Shown: positions 10,336 through 19,638, counted from the first letter of the stretch. The stretch: DNA of 64,000 nucleotides from Labilibacter sediminis (GCF_005877885.1 NZ_VCHY01000019.1:1-64000), one strand, 5' to 3'. Notes: a model not told the origin generated them from the sequence alone. Numbers and translations: made by a program.

Positions 10336-10508
10336 TTAACCCGGATTATGTGTTAGAATATCGTAATGAGGAATGAAAGTGTAAACAATCAAGGACTTGT
10401 TGAGACGATTCATAGCACTGCTATGGTGAATTGAAACAAGTTAGTTTACGCCTTGATTGGCAGTAGTTTCATTACGTAATAGGTTTTCTAACGCATATTG
10501 CGGGTTAA
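10336..10508. repeat. MITE-like palindromic repeat, copy B
   Basis: The left end reads TTAACCCGGATTATG and the right end CATATTGCGGGTTAA, so the termini are near-perfect inverted repeats. The centre is the palindrome CATAGCACTGCTATG. No coding capacity. It is the clearest copy of the family in the window. Confidence 0.7.
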
Positions 10509-10648
10509 AGGCCTGACTGTTGGTAGTTATTTTGTTGATGAAACGAATTATATATAGATGAAACGAGCCATGATAAAGAGTTCTCACATACGAGAATGAT
10601 TGTTTTTCTGGCGAGTTCCATATGGCAAATAGAAGAGAATATAATCAT

Positions 10649-11125
10649 ATGAAAAAGATTGTTAACCCTTTCGTACATAGTAAAGATCATAACTATGAGT
10701 GTTTTGGATGCTCGCCTTTAAACAGTATTGGTTTACAAATGGAATTTTGGGATACCGGGGATGAAATTGTTTCGAAGTGGACACCCCAAAAGCATTTGGA
10801 AGGATATATGAATGTTTTACATGGAGGAATTCAGGCTACGATTTTAGACGAAATTGCCAGTTGGACAGTTTATACCAAGTGTGAAACAGCCGGTGTAACT
10901 TCTAATTTGGATATCAAATACAAAAATCCACTTTACATAGATAAAGGAGAAATAACAGTTCGTGGTAAAGTACAAAGTTTAAATAAGCGCTTGGCCTTTA
11001 TTCAGGTTTCTATTGAAAATTCAGAAGGAAAAATTTGTGCAGAGGGAGTGGTGACCTATTTCCTTTTTTCCAAGGAGCTGGCAAAAGCTAAATACCAATA
11101 TCCGGGTGTTGAAGCATTCTATTAA
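10649..11125 (+). CDS. PaaI/YdiI-family hot-dog thioesterase
   Basis: A 158-residue single hot-dog domain: CFGCSPLNSIGLQM near the N-terminus, the HGGIQATILDEIASW active-site helix, and the KYKNPLYIDKGEITVRGKV strands. Such proteins hydrolyse acyl-CoA thioesters, and the substrate cannot be told from sequence. An ATG nine codons earlier (10622) is in frame, but the shorter start fits the family, whose N-terminus is normally brief. The CLC-type antiporter follows after 16 bases, so the two probably share a transcript. Confidence 0.8.
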   Translation: MKKIVNPFVHSKDHNYECFGCSPLNSIGLQMEFWDTGDEIVSKWTPQKHLEGYMNVLHGGIQATILDEIASWTVYTKCETAGVTSNLDIKYKNPLYIDKGEITVRGKVQSLNKRLAFIQVSIENSEGKICAEGVVTYFLFSKELAKAKYQYPGVEAFY

Positions 11126-11141
11126 TTATTGAGTTGTTCAT

Positions 11142-12425
11142 ATGAATATAAAAAAAAGATTAAAGCAAAACATTCCGGAGGGCATTGTACCATCTCTTTT
11201 ATATCTGGGGAAATGGATTGTTTTGTGCGCTGTTGTGGGATTATTGGCAGGATCAGCCTCTGCAATATTTTTAATGTCGCTGGAATGGGCTACCAATCTT
11301 CGTGAAGATAATCTTTGGATTATAGCCTTTCTTCCCCTGGGTGGATTAGTCATAGGTTTAGTTTATCATTACTTTGGAAAAAATGTGGTGAAAGGGAATA
11401 ATCAAATATTAGAGGAGTTTCATAGTCCTAAAAAAATTATTCCCTTAAAAATGGCCCCTTTGGTTTTACTTAGTACAGTTGTCACTCACTTATTTGGTGG
11501 CTCAGCCGGTAGGGAGGGAACTGCTATTCAAATGGGTGGGGCTATAGCCGATCAGTTTACCAAGATATTTAAGTTAAAATCAAGTGATAGAAAGATATTA
11601 CTGATTACAGGAGTTAGTGCAGGTTTTGCATCAATATTTGGAACACCATTGGCGGGTGCTGTTTTTGCTTTGGAGGTTTTTGTGGTAGGCCGAATGCGTT
11701 ATGATTCTATTATTCCAAGTTTTTTAGCGGCAGTTTTTGCCAATGAGGCAGCACATTTATGGCCAATTCATCATACGCATTACAGTATTCCTGTGGTTCC
11801 TGATTTGTGGGCTCCGGAATTGATGTGGGCTTTATTGGCTGGAATCTGTTTTGGTTTGGCCGGTATGCTATTTTCTAACGCCACTCATTTTTGGGGTACC
11901 TTCTTTAAAAAGATGATTAAGTATCCACCTTTACGACCGGTGTTAGGAGGAGTTGTGATTGCCATTGCAGTTTGGTTGTTAGGTACCACTCGTTGGGTAG
12001 GTTTGGGTGTGCCTGTTATTGTTGAGTCATTTGAAGCTCAATTACCATTTACTGATTTTTTACTGAAGATTTTATTTACATCCTTTACTCTGGGTGCCGG
12101 TTTTAAAGGAGGAGAGGTTACTCCGTTATTTTTTACCGGAGCCACATTAGGAAGTGCTTTGGCATTGTTTATTCCGTTGCCGGTTGCCCTTTTGGCAGGT
12201 ATGGGATTTGTGGCTGTTTTTTCAGGAGCAACCAATACGCCAATTGCATGTACATTAATGGGGATAGAACTGTTTGGAGCTGAAGCCGGTGTGTTCATTG
12301 GAATTGCCTGTACTACAGCTTATTTGTTTTCAGGTCATACAGGTATATATGGAGAGCAGATAATTGGTAGTCCTAAGAATATATTGTTTGGATCAGATAA
12401 AGGAAAAAAGCTGAAGGAAGTATAA
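11142..12425 (+). CDS. CLC-family channel/antiporter, resembling the fluoride-exporting CLC-F branch
   Basis: A 427-residue membrane protein with about ten to eleven hydrophobic segments. CLC hallmarks are present: GSAGREGTAIQMG (GREGT rather than the chloride-type GREGP), FGTPLAGAVFALEV, GGEVTPLFF at the usual GxFxP position, and a C-terminal SGHTGIYGEQ. As I recall, GREGT and GGEVTPLFF are typical of CLC-F fluoride/proton antiporters, so fluoride export is a reasonable inference. No fluoride riboswitch is visible upstream; the thioesterase gene occupies that space. Confidence 0.8.
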   Translation: MNIKKRLKQNIPEGIVPSLLYLGKWIVLCAVVGLLAGSASAIFLMSLEWATNLREDNLWIIAFLPLGGLVIGLVYHYFGKNVVKGNNQILEEFHSPKKIIPLKMAPLVLLSTVVTHLFGGSAGREGTAIQMGGAIADQFTKIFKLKSSDRKILLITGVSAGFASIFGTPLAGAVFALEVFVVGRMRYDSIIPSFLAAVFANEAAHLWPIHHTHYSIPVVPDLWAPELMWALLAGICFGLAGMLFSNATHFWGTFFKKMIKYPPLRPVLGGVVIAIAVWLLGTTRWVGLGVPVIVESFEAQLPFTDFLLKILFTSFTLGAGFKGGEVTPLFFTGATLGSALALFIPLPVALLAGMGFVAVFSGATNTPIACTLMGIELFGAEAGVFIGIACTTAYLFSGHTGIYGEQIIGSPKNILFGSDKGKKLKEV

Positions 12426-12432
12426 AATAAAA

Positions 12433-12468
12433 AAAGCAGTAAAAATTCGATTGAACTTTTACTGCTTT
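12433..12468. terminator. Hairpin terminator between convergent genes
   Basis: AAAGCAGTAAAA pairs with TTTTACTGCTTT, with A and T runs on both sides, between the CLC gene (+) and the small secreted gene (-). It could serve both strands. Confidence 0.75.
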
Positions 12469-12533
12469 CAAAATTGAAAAATCATAGGGCTTTAGCTTTT
12501 AATGTATTTCATAATAATTGGCTGTTTTTCTGA

Positions 12534-12950
12534 TTATTTTAATGCAAAGTTTGGTGTGCAAAGACCATTTTCAATAAAGCTGTCCACATCCGTCATCCAG
12601 TTTTCAAGGGCCAATTCAGGTTCATTATCTTCAGGAACAAAAGCTTCAATATCAAACATCCAGTTCTCAACAGAAAGTTCTTTTTCTTCATTAAAAGCTA
12701 CAACAGAAATAACTTCTTCAACAAACGAATCCGCATTTAACATCCAATCTTCTAAAGCAAGACTTTCATCTTGTGTTTCATTAGATAAATAGGTTAAAAA
12801 GAAATCAAAATTTGATGAAGTTACTTTTACAACTGGTTTAGGTTCCATTTTTTCGTATCCACCAGCAAAGGTTGAAGTAGAAAATACAAAAAGAGCAATT
12901 ACTAAAGCAAAAAAGCTATTAAATCGGATTTGAGTTTTTGAAGTTTTCAT
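12534..12950 (-). CDS. Small secreted protein with three ENWM repeats, function unknown
   Basis: A 138-residue protein with a Sec signal peptide (hydrophobic about 13-27, cleavage near TFAGG). The mature part holds three copies of an acidic unit spaced about 24-26 residues apart: LALEDWMLNADSFVEE, LSVENWMFDIEAFVPE and LALENWMTDVDSFIEN. The invariant core is E-[DN]-W-M followed by D and F. I do not recognise the family. It is monocistronic and convergent with the CLC gene. The regular Trp-Met units suggest a binding or partner-docking role, which is inference. Confidence 0.65.
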   Translation of the reverse strand: MKTSKTQIRFNSFFALVIALFVFSTSTFAGGYEKMEPKPVVKVTSSNFDFFLTYLSNETQDESLALEDWMLNADSFVEEVISVVAFNEEKELSVENWMFDIEAFVPEDNEPELALENWMTDVDSFIENGLCTPNFALK

Positions 12951-13278
12951 GATCTATGTTTTTAACGTTTATATTTCAAATTTTAAATGTCTTAATTGAC
13001 AACGTTCATGTTATTTCAATAGGTGTGCCATCTTTTGTAAGTGGCTATGAAATAGTGTTTTGTGGTTTATTTGTGTGTTTTTGTATAAGTCTGAAGTGTA
13101 CTGTATTGAAACAAGGTGCTGTACGAAAATGAACAGGAATAAAACGGTATTTTAAATGCCTAAATTCAATTCGGATTTGTGTAAGAAATTAGTCAGATAT
13201 GTTTTCTTTAAAGTGGCTATTTCATTTATGTTAGATATAATTATCTTTAGGCGATTATAAACCTAAATATCTTTTAAA
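12951..13278. other. Intergenic region between divergent genes
   Basis: About 330 bases separate the divergent starts of the small secreted protein and the lactonase. It must hold both promoters. TATCTTTA near 13241 is one base from the TAnnTTTG -7 consensus for the + strand. No other structure is seen. Confidence 0.4.
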
Positions 13279-14397
13279 ATGGATAAGCTTTTATCAATGG
13301 CCATCATAAGTCTGATTCTTTTTTCTTGTACTCAGAAAAAAGCAGATACCAGAATGTTGATGTATATTGGAACGTCAAATAATAATATAGAAAAGGGTAT
13401 TGAGTTGTGTTATTTTGATACTGTTAGTGGAGAGCTTTCAAAGGCGGAACTGGCAACGCCTATCTTAAATCCAAATTATCAGTGTATTGATGTTAGCAAT
13501 AATGTTTTATATAGCGTAGGTAAACTGCCATTGGATAGTAATACATGGGCAACACCGGTTGTTGTTAGCTATGCAATTGATGCAAATACAGGATCGCTTA
13601 AAGGACTTTCTGCCGATTCTACCTATGGTTCTGATCCTTGTTATGTGGCATATAATGACCTAAATAAAAGTATGTATGTGGCGAATTACGGTTCGGGAAA
13701 TGTTTCTGCATATGTCATTGAAAAGGGAGAAATAAAGTATAAGAATACGATACAGCATTTTGGTAATGGACCAAACGAAAACAGACAAAAAGGACCTCAT
13801 GCACACTCCATCAATTATAGTAGTCCGGAGGGGTATATATATGCAGCCGACTTAGGAGCAGATAAGTTGATGGTATATAAAGGAATAAACGAAGGATTGC
13901 AACTTATTGATTCAGTGGTATGCCATCCAGGTGCCGGTCCGCGTCATTTTGATTTTTCACCAGACGGACAGCTGATGGCTGTATTAAATGAACTGGATTG
14001 TACGGTTAGTTTATTTGAAAAAGATTCAGCCGGTATTTTTAAAACAGCGTTGAATACTTTAACCATGTTGCCTGATACGTTTAAGAGTTTTTCAAAAGCT
14101 GCAGATATTCACTTTTCGCCTGATGGTAAGTTTTTGTATGCTTCAAACAGAGGTTTTCATAGTATTGCCATATATAAGATTAGTGATAAACAAATGGAAT
14201 TTGTTGCATGGGAAACAGAAGGTATTAACTGGCCTCGAAATTTTACCATTGATCCAAGTGGAAACTTTTTGTTAGTAGCCAATAAGTTCTCGGATAATAT
14301 CACGGTTTACCAAAGAGATATAATCACAGGATTACTGAAGAAACTACCCTATGAAACACAGGTAGAGAAACCGGTATGCCTGACCTTTTATCGATAA
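13279..14397 (+). CDS. YbhE/Pgl-type beta-propeller lactonase, lipoprotein
   Basis: A 372-residue protein with a lipoprotein signal (LILFSC, Cys17) followed by seven-bladed propeller repeats of the lactonase family: YIGTSNN, GSDPCYVAYN, GPHAHSINYSSPEG, GAGPRHFDFSPDG, AADIHFSPDGKFLYASNRG, and NWPRNFTIDPSGNFLLVANK. The family includes E. coli 6-phosphogluconolactonase, but a periplasmic or outer-membrane location makes a different sugar-lactone substrate likely here. It is followed 111 bases later by the DUF3352-like/MORN protein, in the same direction. Confidence 0.85.
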   Translation: MDKLLSMAIISLILFSCTQKKADTRMLMYIGTSNNNIEKGIELCYFDTVSGELSKAELATPILNPNYQCIDVSNNVLYSVGKLPLDSNTWATPVVVSYAIDANTGSLKGLSADSTYGSDPCYVAYNDLNKSMYVANYGSGNVSAYVIEKGEIKYKNTIQHFGNGPNENRQKGPHAHSINYSSPEGYIYAADLGADKLMVYKGINEGLQLIDSVVCHPGAGPRHFDFSPDGQLMAVLNELDCTVSLFEKDSAGIFKTALNTLTMLPDTFKSFSKAADIHFSPDGKFLYASNRGFHSIAIYKISDKQMEFVAWETEGINWPRNFTIDPSGNFLLVANKFSDNITVYQRDIITGLLKKLPYETQVEKPVCLTFYR

Positions 14398-14508
14398 TCT
14401 ATTTATAAAAGAATAAAAGTATTAGGGGTGTGGCTCCATAGCTTGATATTTTGTCGGGCTGTTTAATGCCTGATAATCATAAATGAAGATTGTAAATATT
14501 TAGTATAA

Positions 14509-16686
14509 ATGAAGTTGTTTTTAAAATTTATTGGGTACTTTCTATTAGCCATTTTATTGGTGATACTTGGAGGTGTTGCCTATTACTTTTTTAGTGATAA
14601 TGAAAATCGGGCACCTATTTCGGTCATTCCTGAAAGTGCAGTACTTATTGTAGAAACTGAAAATGTTTCGGAATTACTCAATGAGTTAACGCAATCCACC
14701 TATTGGAGTTCAATTATCGAAGGCAATGCTTTAAAAGAAGCAAAAGAAGGTCTGGTTTCTTTTGATGAGCAACTGAAGGAACATAAATGGTTAATGCCCG
14801 TGTTAAGAAACCAAAAGGTAGCGTTTGCATTGCACCAGGTATCACAAAGTAAAAGCGATTTTATGCTGGTAGTTGATGTAAAGAAATATGCCAATCTTAA
14901 TTTAATACCTAAAATATCTTCTGCATTTAAGTTACCTGTAAGCAAACACCTTGTCGACAGTGTTCAAATGTATACCCTTACACTTCCGCAATTAAAGGAA
15001 ACTGTTCATCTAACGACCATTGATAATCTCTTAATAGGAAGTTCATCGTATCAATTGCTGGAGAAGACCATTAAAGAAAGAAATCATAATCATATTGAAA
15101 GTACGCCATTAAAAAATCAGGTTTATTCAGTATTTACAAAGGGACAAATAAATGTATACACCAGCACAGGTAAGCTTCAGGAAGCATTCTTTAAGGATGC
15201 AAATAGTCAGTATCTTAAAGGAATTGCATTTACTGCCTTAGGAGGTAATTTTTCGGAAACATCTATTGATTTGCACGGGTATTCAAGTTGTAATGATTCA
15301 ATATCTTCACCATTTATACCATTGTTAAAATCACAAACAGGAAACCGTGAGGCAGAAAAGGTTATTCCATCCAGCGCATTGTTTTATTTAAATTTTAATG
15401 TTGCTGATTTTAATAAGTTTTACGATGATTTTTTAGTGCAGTATTCGGGCATAGATCCTGTAGGGTATGCAACCTATATGGGAGGGATGAAGATTACAGA
15501 GTCTTTTCTGGGCATAAGTATGCACGAAGATTTTTTTTCGTGGATGTCGGGAGAGATAGCCATGGCTAAATTAAAGCCTGTTTCCAATGCCCGCGAATAT
15601 GATTTTATAGTGGCTATTAAGGCCAATGAAATTGAAACAGCGCATGAAAAACTGGATGAGATTTCAAAGAAAATTAAAAACCGGACTTCTGTAAAATTTA
15701 AAAAGCTTGATTATAAGAATCATGAAATCAACTATTTGAATATTAGAGGATTTTTTAAAGTGATTATGGGTAATTTCTTCGTAAACCGTGAAAAACCATA
15801 TTATACTATAGTTGATGATTATGTGATATTTAGTAATTCATCAGATATGCTTATTCAGGTTATTGACAGCTATTTGGTGGGTAATACACTGGAGCGAAAC
15901 CAATCGTTTAAAAGCTTTAATCAATTGTTAAAACCAGAGAGCCATATATCAGCTTATTTAAATATGCATAAGTTATATGAGCATTTATATTATTATGGTT
16001 CAGCAAAGGAGAGGAGAGAAATAAAGGATTACAAGGATTTGCTTCAGAAGATTGGTTTAGTAGGATTGCAAATGTATCCGGACAATAATTTGTTGCGTAC
16101 GCAGTTGATTACAAAAATGGATACCAGTGAAAAAATTAGTCAGGAGTTGGAATTGATTGCCTTATCGGCAGAAGAAATTGTGGTAGACGAGTTTAAAACT
16201 TTGGATTTTAAAATTGATTTAGGCGATGAGTTTGTTGATTATACAGGTGATTTAGATTATTACTTAACGCATCCGCAAAGAGTACAGGATAGTGTATTAA
16301 TACATGAGGGAGAACTAGATGAAGGTGAATTAGAGGGCTTATGGCGCACTTATTTTTATTCGGGTAATATTAAATCTACAGTTAACTACGAAGACGGAGA
16401 AATTGATGGGACTGCCATATTTTATTTCGACAATGAAGATCATGTTATTCGTGCAGAGATGGAGCTTGAAGAAGATGTGATTGATGGCGAATATAAGGAG
16501 TTTTACGTAAATGGAAATATAAAAGCCAATATTGAATTCAGGGATGGCCAACGCTGGGGAGATGCTTTGTACTATTACAGAAATGGAAAACTGAAAATAG
16601 ATGGTCAGTTTAAAAAAGGAAAGCGATCAGGAAACTGGAAGTATTACTCTACATCAGGGGAACTGCTCAAAAAAGAAAACTGGTAG
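14509..16686 (+). CDS. Membrane-anchored DUF3352-like protein with C-terminal MORN/YwqK repeats
   Basis: A 725-residue protein. One N-terminal transmembrane helix (residues 5-28) leaves the rest outside the cytoplasmic membrane. Residues 35-560 have the long repeated alpha/beta pattern of DUF3352-type proteins (IPESAVLIVETENVSELL near the start). The last 120 residues form MORN-type repeats: GLWRTYFYSGNIK, GEYKEFYVNGNIK, GDALYYYRNGKLKIDG and GNWKYYSTSGELL. The repeat tail is like that of YwqK-family proteins. Function is unknown. A strong terminator follows. Confidence 0.7.
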   Translation: MKLFLKFIGYFLLAILLVILGGVAYYFFSDNENRAPISVIPESAVLIVETENVSELLNELTQSTYWSSIIEGNALKEAKEGLVSFDEQLKEHKWLMPVLRNQKVAFALHQVSQSKSDFMLVVDVKKYANLNLIPKISSAFKLPVSKHLVDSVQMYTLTLPQLKETVHLTTIDNLLIGSSSYQLLEKTIKERNHNHIESTPLKNQVYSVFTKGQINVYTSTGKLQEAFFKDANSQYLKGIAFTALGGNFSETSIDLHGYSSCNDSISSPFIPLLKSQTGNREAEKVIPSSALFYLNFNVADFNKFYDDFLVQYSGIDPVGYATYMGGMKITESFLGISMHEDFFSWMSGEIAMAKLKPVSNAREYDFIVAIKANEIETAHEKLDEISKKIKNRTSVKFKKLDYKNHEINYLNIRGFFKVIMGNFFVNREKPYYTIVDDYVIFSNSSDMLIQVIDSYLVGNTLERNQSFKSFNQLLKPESHISAYLNMHKLYEHLYYYGSAKERREIKDYKDLLQKIGLVGLQMYPDNNLLRTQLITKMDTSEKISQELELIALSAEEIVVDEFKTLDFKIDLGDEFVDYTGDLDYYLTHPQRVQDSVLIHEGELDEGELEGLWRTYFYSGNIKSTVNYEDGEIDGTAIFYFDNEDHVIRAEMELEEDVIDGEYKEFYVNGNIKANIEFRDGQRWGDALYYYRNGKLKIDGQFKKGKRSGNWKYYSTSGELLKKENW

Positions 16687-16710
16687 TTAAATACGTGAAT
16701 TGTAAAATAT

Positions 16711-16753
16711 AAACCCCTCATTTAAAGAATGCTATTTTTTTAATGAGGGGTTT
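16711..16753. terminator. Rho-independent terminator
   Basis: AAACCCCTCATT pairs perfectly with AATGAGGGGTTT, with a T-rich loop, 24 bases after the DUF3352-like gene's stop. Confidence 0.85.
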
Positions 16754-16784
16754 GTTATTACGTTTATGTTAGAGAATAAAAACT

Positions 16785-17130
16785 GGTTAAACCCGAAATA
16801 TACATTAGCTAATCCCAGCCTGCGGTTTGGCCATAGCCGACAAGCTAAAGCTATCTTATATTTATTAAGGCGTTATTACTTAAGGCTGAATATCTTTTGA
16901 GAAAGTATTTGGAATAACGTGCTGAAGACACAGCTTATCCCAGCCCCAAGCAACGCATGGAGTTATGCAAGAAGGGACAACTTAACTCTATTTTGAGCTG
17001 TCCCTTCAGGACGCTGATTAACAAAACTGACAAGCCCCAGGTGTCACTGCGTTGTACCTGGGGCTGCGATGAGCTAGGCCTTCAGCCTAATATTTTTCTA
17101 CAGAAAAATTATTGCCTGAGTTCAATTTAT
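16785..17130. repeat. Hairpin-rich intergenic repeat element
   Basis: The left end GGTTAAACCCGAAATATACATTAG (key words TTAAACCCG and CATTAG) is the same as the end of the palindromic family. Inside are two strong hairpins, GGGACA/TGTCCC near 16975-17007 and GCCCCAGGT/ACCTGGGGC near 17034-17064. A longer inverted pair is GGCTGAATAT near 16883 and TTCAGCCTAATATT near 17081. It looks like several non-coding repeats stacked together. No gene is seen. Confidence 0.5.
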
Positions 17131-17158
17131 TTGGCTTTATTTGATATTTCTATTTAGT

Positions 17159-17416
17159 TTAGTCGTAATGAAACCTGCACGCTAAAATCTTTATCTCCTC
17201 GTCAAATACTTGATACACCAATCTATGTTCATTGCCAATTCTTCTGGACCAATATCCAGACAGATCATATTTAAGTTGTTCTGGCTTTCCTGTGCCTTCA
17301 AATGGAGAACGTTGAATTTCTTTAATAAGAGTATTTATTTTTTTAACCATTTTCTTATCACACTTTTGCCAGTATAAATAGTCTTCCCAGGCGTTTTTAG
17401 TAAAAGTAAGAAGCAT
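17159..17416 (-). CDS. yoeB: YoeB-family ribosome-dependent mRNA endonuclease toxin
   Basis: An 85-residue toxin matching E. coli YoeB (84 residues) along its length. The catalytic residues known from YoeB are all present at the same positions: Glu46, Arg65, and His83 followed by Tyr84 at the C-terminus (RFHYD). It cleaves translated mRNA on the ribosome when free of its antitoxin. The start lies one base after the antitoxin stop, which fits translational coupling. It appears intact. Confidence 0.93.
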   Translation of the reverse strand: MLLTFTKNAWEDYLYWQKCDKKMVKKINTLIKEIQRSPFEGTGKPEQLKYDLSGYWSRRIGNEHRLVYQVFDEEIKILACRFHYD

Positions 17417-17417
17417 A

Positions 17418-17669
17418 TTAGTCTTCCAGTTTTGGTTGAATCGTTTCTCCTGATTTCAATTGTTGTATGGAGTCATATAACCTATCAGCATTCTTTTTGG
17501 AGCTTAAGAGGTGCATTGTTTCCATAATCGAATTATATTCTTCTAAAGAAATCATTACAGCTCCTTTACCACTTTTTCGTTTGATGATTAAAGTTTCATT
17601 ATTTTCTTCTACATCATCCAAATAGCTCTTTAGATCATTTCTGAATTCTGAATAATTTGCAGCAATCAT
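17418..17669 (-). CDS. yefM: YefM/Phd-family antitoxin
   Basis: An 83-residue antitoxin: an N-terminal DNA-binding Phd/YefM fold (MIAANYSEFRNDLKSYLDDV, IIKRKSGKGAVMISLEEYNSI) and a charged, probably disordered toxin-binding C-terminus. It neutralises YoeB and, as in characterised pairs, should repress its own promoter with YoeB as co-repressor. A perfect inverted repeat lies just upstream of the start codon. Confidence 0.92.
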   Translation of the reverse strand: MIAANYSEFRNDLKSYLDDVEENNETLIIKRKSGKGAVMISLEEYNSIMETMHLLSSKKNADRLYDSIQQLKSGETIQPKLED

Positions 17670-17683
17670 GATATTTCAATTAA

Positions 17684-17706
17684 GTACTTAATAAAGTACA
17701 AATATA
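17684..17706 (-). promoter_or_regulatory. YefM-YoeB operator and -7 element
   Basis: A perfect inverted repeat GTACTT-AATA-AAGTAC (17684-17699) directly abuts a minus-strand TATATTTG (17699-17706), a good TAnnTTTG -7 element. The arrangement would let bound antitoxin block RNA polymerase. No well-spaced -33 TTG is seen. Confidence 0.6.
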
Positions 17707-17749
17707 GGTGCTTTTACAAAAAGAAATCCTTTTAACTAATAATATTTAC

Positions 17750-19162
17750 CTACAAATTCACCTGTTCCATTTTAGGCAATATGTCTTCAATGATTTTTTC
17801 TTTGGCTTTTTCGCGAGCATCTTTAAGTCCGTATTCAAAACTACCGGGCTGCATACCTCTTAATCCGTTAAAACCATCGGCAAATATTTCCATGTTTGTT
17901 TTGTTATCGGTTATCGACATATGAAAATCTACAAAAACAATATATAAGGAATATCCGCTACCTTTCTTTTCATCGCCGGCAACAAACTCAGTGTTTATTT
18001 TAACGATAAAATCAGCTGCTTCTTTATCCTGAGTGATGTTAAAGTAGCTTTGGGCCAGTTCGGCACGCATCATTTTACCAAATGGCTGTGATGATGATTT
18101 CTCTCCAAAGATAATCTCATTAATATCGATATAAGCCAAAGATTTTTGTACTTCAATATTAAATACAGTAGAAGGCAGGTATTCATCATGAAAAAATGCC
18201 TTTAACAGAACTTTGTTTTCTTCGCTTTCCTTGTTAAATAAAAGGTCTACGTTAAATTCTGCCTTTATTTCCTGACTCTTACGTTTCGAAATTAAACGGG
18301 TGATGTCGCATGTAGCCTTACCGTCTCTGTTTGTTGTTTCGGGAGGAGATAATTCGCCTTCTCCTTTGGTGAAATAGAAGCGTAAAGGCAGGTTGGCCAA
18401 CGGCCTTGTATCGCCCATGGCATCTTTATAGCTGGCACTTAGGCTAAGAGGTACTTTAAGTTCTTTACTAAATTGTAACTGATATAGTGGCTGGTCGCTG
18501 GCCAGATCAACTTTAGCAAAAGCTTCCTGAATAGCATTGAATATTGCAGTACCCAGGTTTAGGTTTCCTTCAATATCACGATATGTTAAATCTTCACCCA
18601 CATGAGGTTTGATGGCCTTTATGGCTTGCACATAAAATAAAAGCCCCTGGTATATATCGCCTTTTTCTACAGATTTATTACCATCATAGTAGTAGGTAGC
18701 GCTCATTTTTTTTGCGTAGTCGAGCTTCATTTTCTTGTTCATGGCATACTTCTGTTTAGAAAGACGTACCATTACCCAATATTCTTTTTTATTTTCCCAG
18801 GTGAGTACTTCGTAGCCTTCGAGTGTAGCCTCTACCGACTCGTAGGTGCTGGCTTCAAATTCTTCTTTTACCTCGTAGTTGTTTTCAAATTGACGGAGTA
18901 TAGAATTAGATGAAATTGTAACCTTTATTTCTGAACTTAATTCTTTGAGGGCTTTGTTACGGGCCTCGGTACGATAACTGACTGCTCCACCAACTTTTGA
19001 ACTCATGGCTCTGCCAATATAAAATTCAGGATCGATCGGGCGTTGTTTAACCCAGTCAGGTTTTCTTTTGGAACTTGCTGTGGATAATGAAACACAAGCA
19101 GGGAGAATTAAGAGGCTAATGATTAGCCAGACATTTATTCTTTTAAAGGCTGATTTGTTCAT
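17750..19162 (-). CDS. LPP20-like lipoprotein
   Basis: A 470-residue protein with a lipoprotein signal (ISLLILPAC, Cys23). Residues 35-160 match the LPP20 pattern: KPDWVKQRP, YIGRAMSSK, EARNKALKELSSEIKVTISS and YWVMVRLSKQKY. A later segment (about 240-340) looks like an Ig-like or beta-rich domain, and the C-terminus contains a second DUF-like alpha/beta stretch. It should be outer-membrane anchored and facing the periplasm or surface. It is the last gene of a tight minus-strand operon, 11 bases after recX; the grouping with recX does not explain its job. Confidence 0.65.
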   Translation of the reverse strand: MNKSAFKRINVWLIISLLILPACVSLSTASSKRKPDWVKQRPIDPEFYIGRAMSSKVGGAVSYRTEARNKALKELSSEIKVTISSNSILRQFENNYEVKEEFEASTYESVEATLEGYEVLTWENKKEYWVMVRLSKQKYAMNKKMKLDYAKKMSATYYYDGNKSVEKGDIYQGLLFYVQAIKAIKPHVGEDLTYRDIEGNLNLGTAIFNAIQEAFAKVDLASDQPLYQLQFSKELKVPLSLSASYKDAMGDTRPLANLPLRFYFTKGEGELSPPETTNRDGKATCDITRLISKRKSQEIKAEFNVDLLFNKESEENKVLLKAFFHDEYLPSTVFNIEVQKSLAYIDINEIIFGEKSSSQPFGKMMRAELAQSYFNITQDKEAADFIVKINTEFVAGDEKKGSGYSLYIVFVDFHMSITDNKTNMEIFADGFNGLRGMQPGSFEYGLKDAREKAKEKIIEDILPKMEQVNL

Positions 19163-19173
19163 GGATTAAAGTT

Positions 19174-19638
19174 TTAATCATTCATTAGTTCTATTTCATC
19201 AATAAGCTGATAGATAAGGTCTGGTTCAAAGCCCCTGGATGATCCGAATCGGATAAGAGAACTTTTTACTTTGTATTTATCAGTTTCTTTTATGTTTCTT
19301 CGTTTTTGTTTCAATAATTGCGCCAAAGCTTCTTTGTATTCGGTTTCATCTATTTCGTTTAAAGCATCGTCAACAATGCTGCCGTAAATACTTTTAGCCT
19401 TGAGTTGCCATTTTATTTTTATCTTGCCCCAAAGGTTAAATTTAAATTTATCCTTTACGTAAAAATTAACGTATCGGGTTTCGTCAATAAATTTTTCTTT
19501 AATTAGCTGATCAATTACTTTTTGTCTGATGCCAGGCTCTACCTGCCAATCGTTTAATTTTTTTTCAATATCAAATATACATTTTTCCTGACGGGCACAA
19601 ATATTTGATGTTTTCACCAGCGCTTCTTCAAATGTCAT
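19174..19638 (-). CDS. recX: RecX-family regulator of RecA
   Basis: A 154-residue protein with the three-helix tandem repeats of RecX: ALVKTSNICARQEKCIFDIEKKLNDW, then IDQLIKEKFIDETRYVNFYVKDKFKFNLWGKIKIKWQLKAK, and GFEPDLIYQLIDEI at the end. RecX binds and limits RecA filaments in the cytoplasm. Length is typical. It begins three bases after the dehydrogenase stop and precedes the LPP20 gene, so it is the middle of a three-gene unit. No recA is in the window. Confidence 0.88.
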   Translation of the reverse strand: MTFEEALVKTSNICARQEKCIFDIEKKLNDWQVEPGIRQKVIDQLIKEKFIDETRYVNFYVKDKFKFNLWGKIKIKWQLKAKSIYGSIVDDALNEIDETEYKEALAQLLKQKRRNIKETDKYKVKSSLIRFGSSRGFEPDLIYQLIDEIELMND

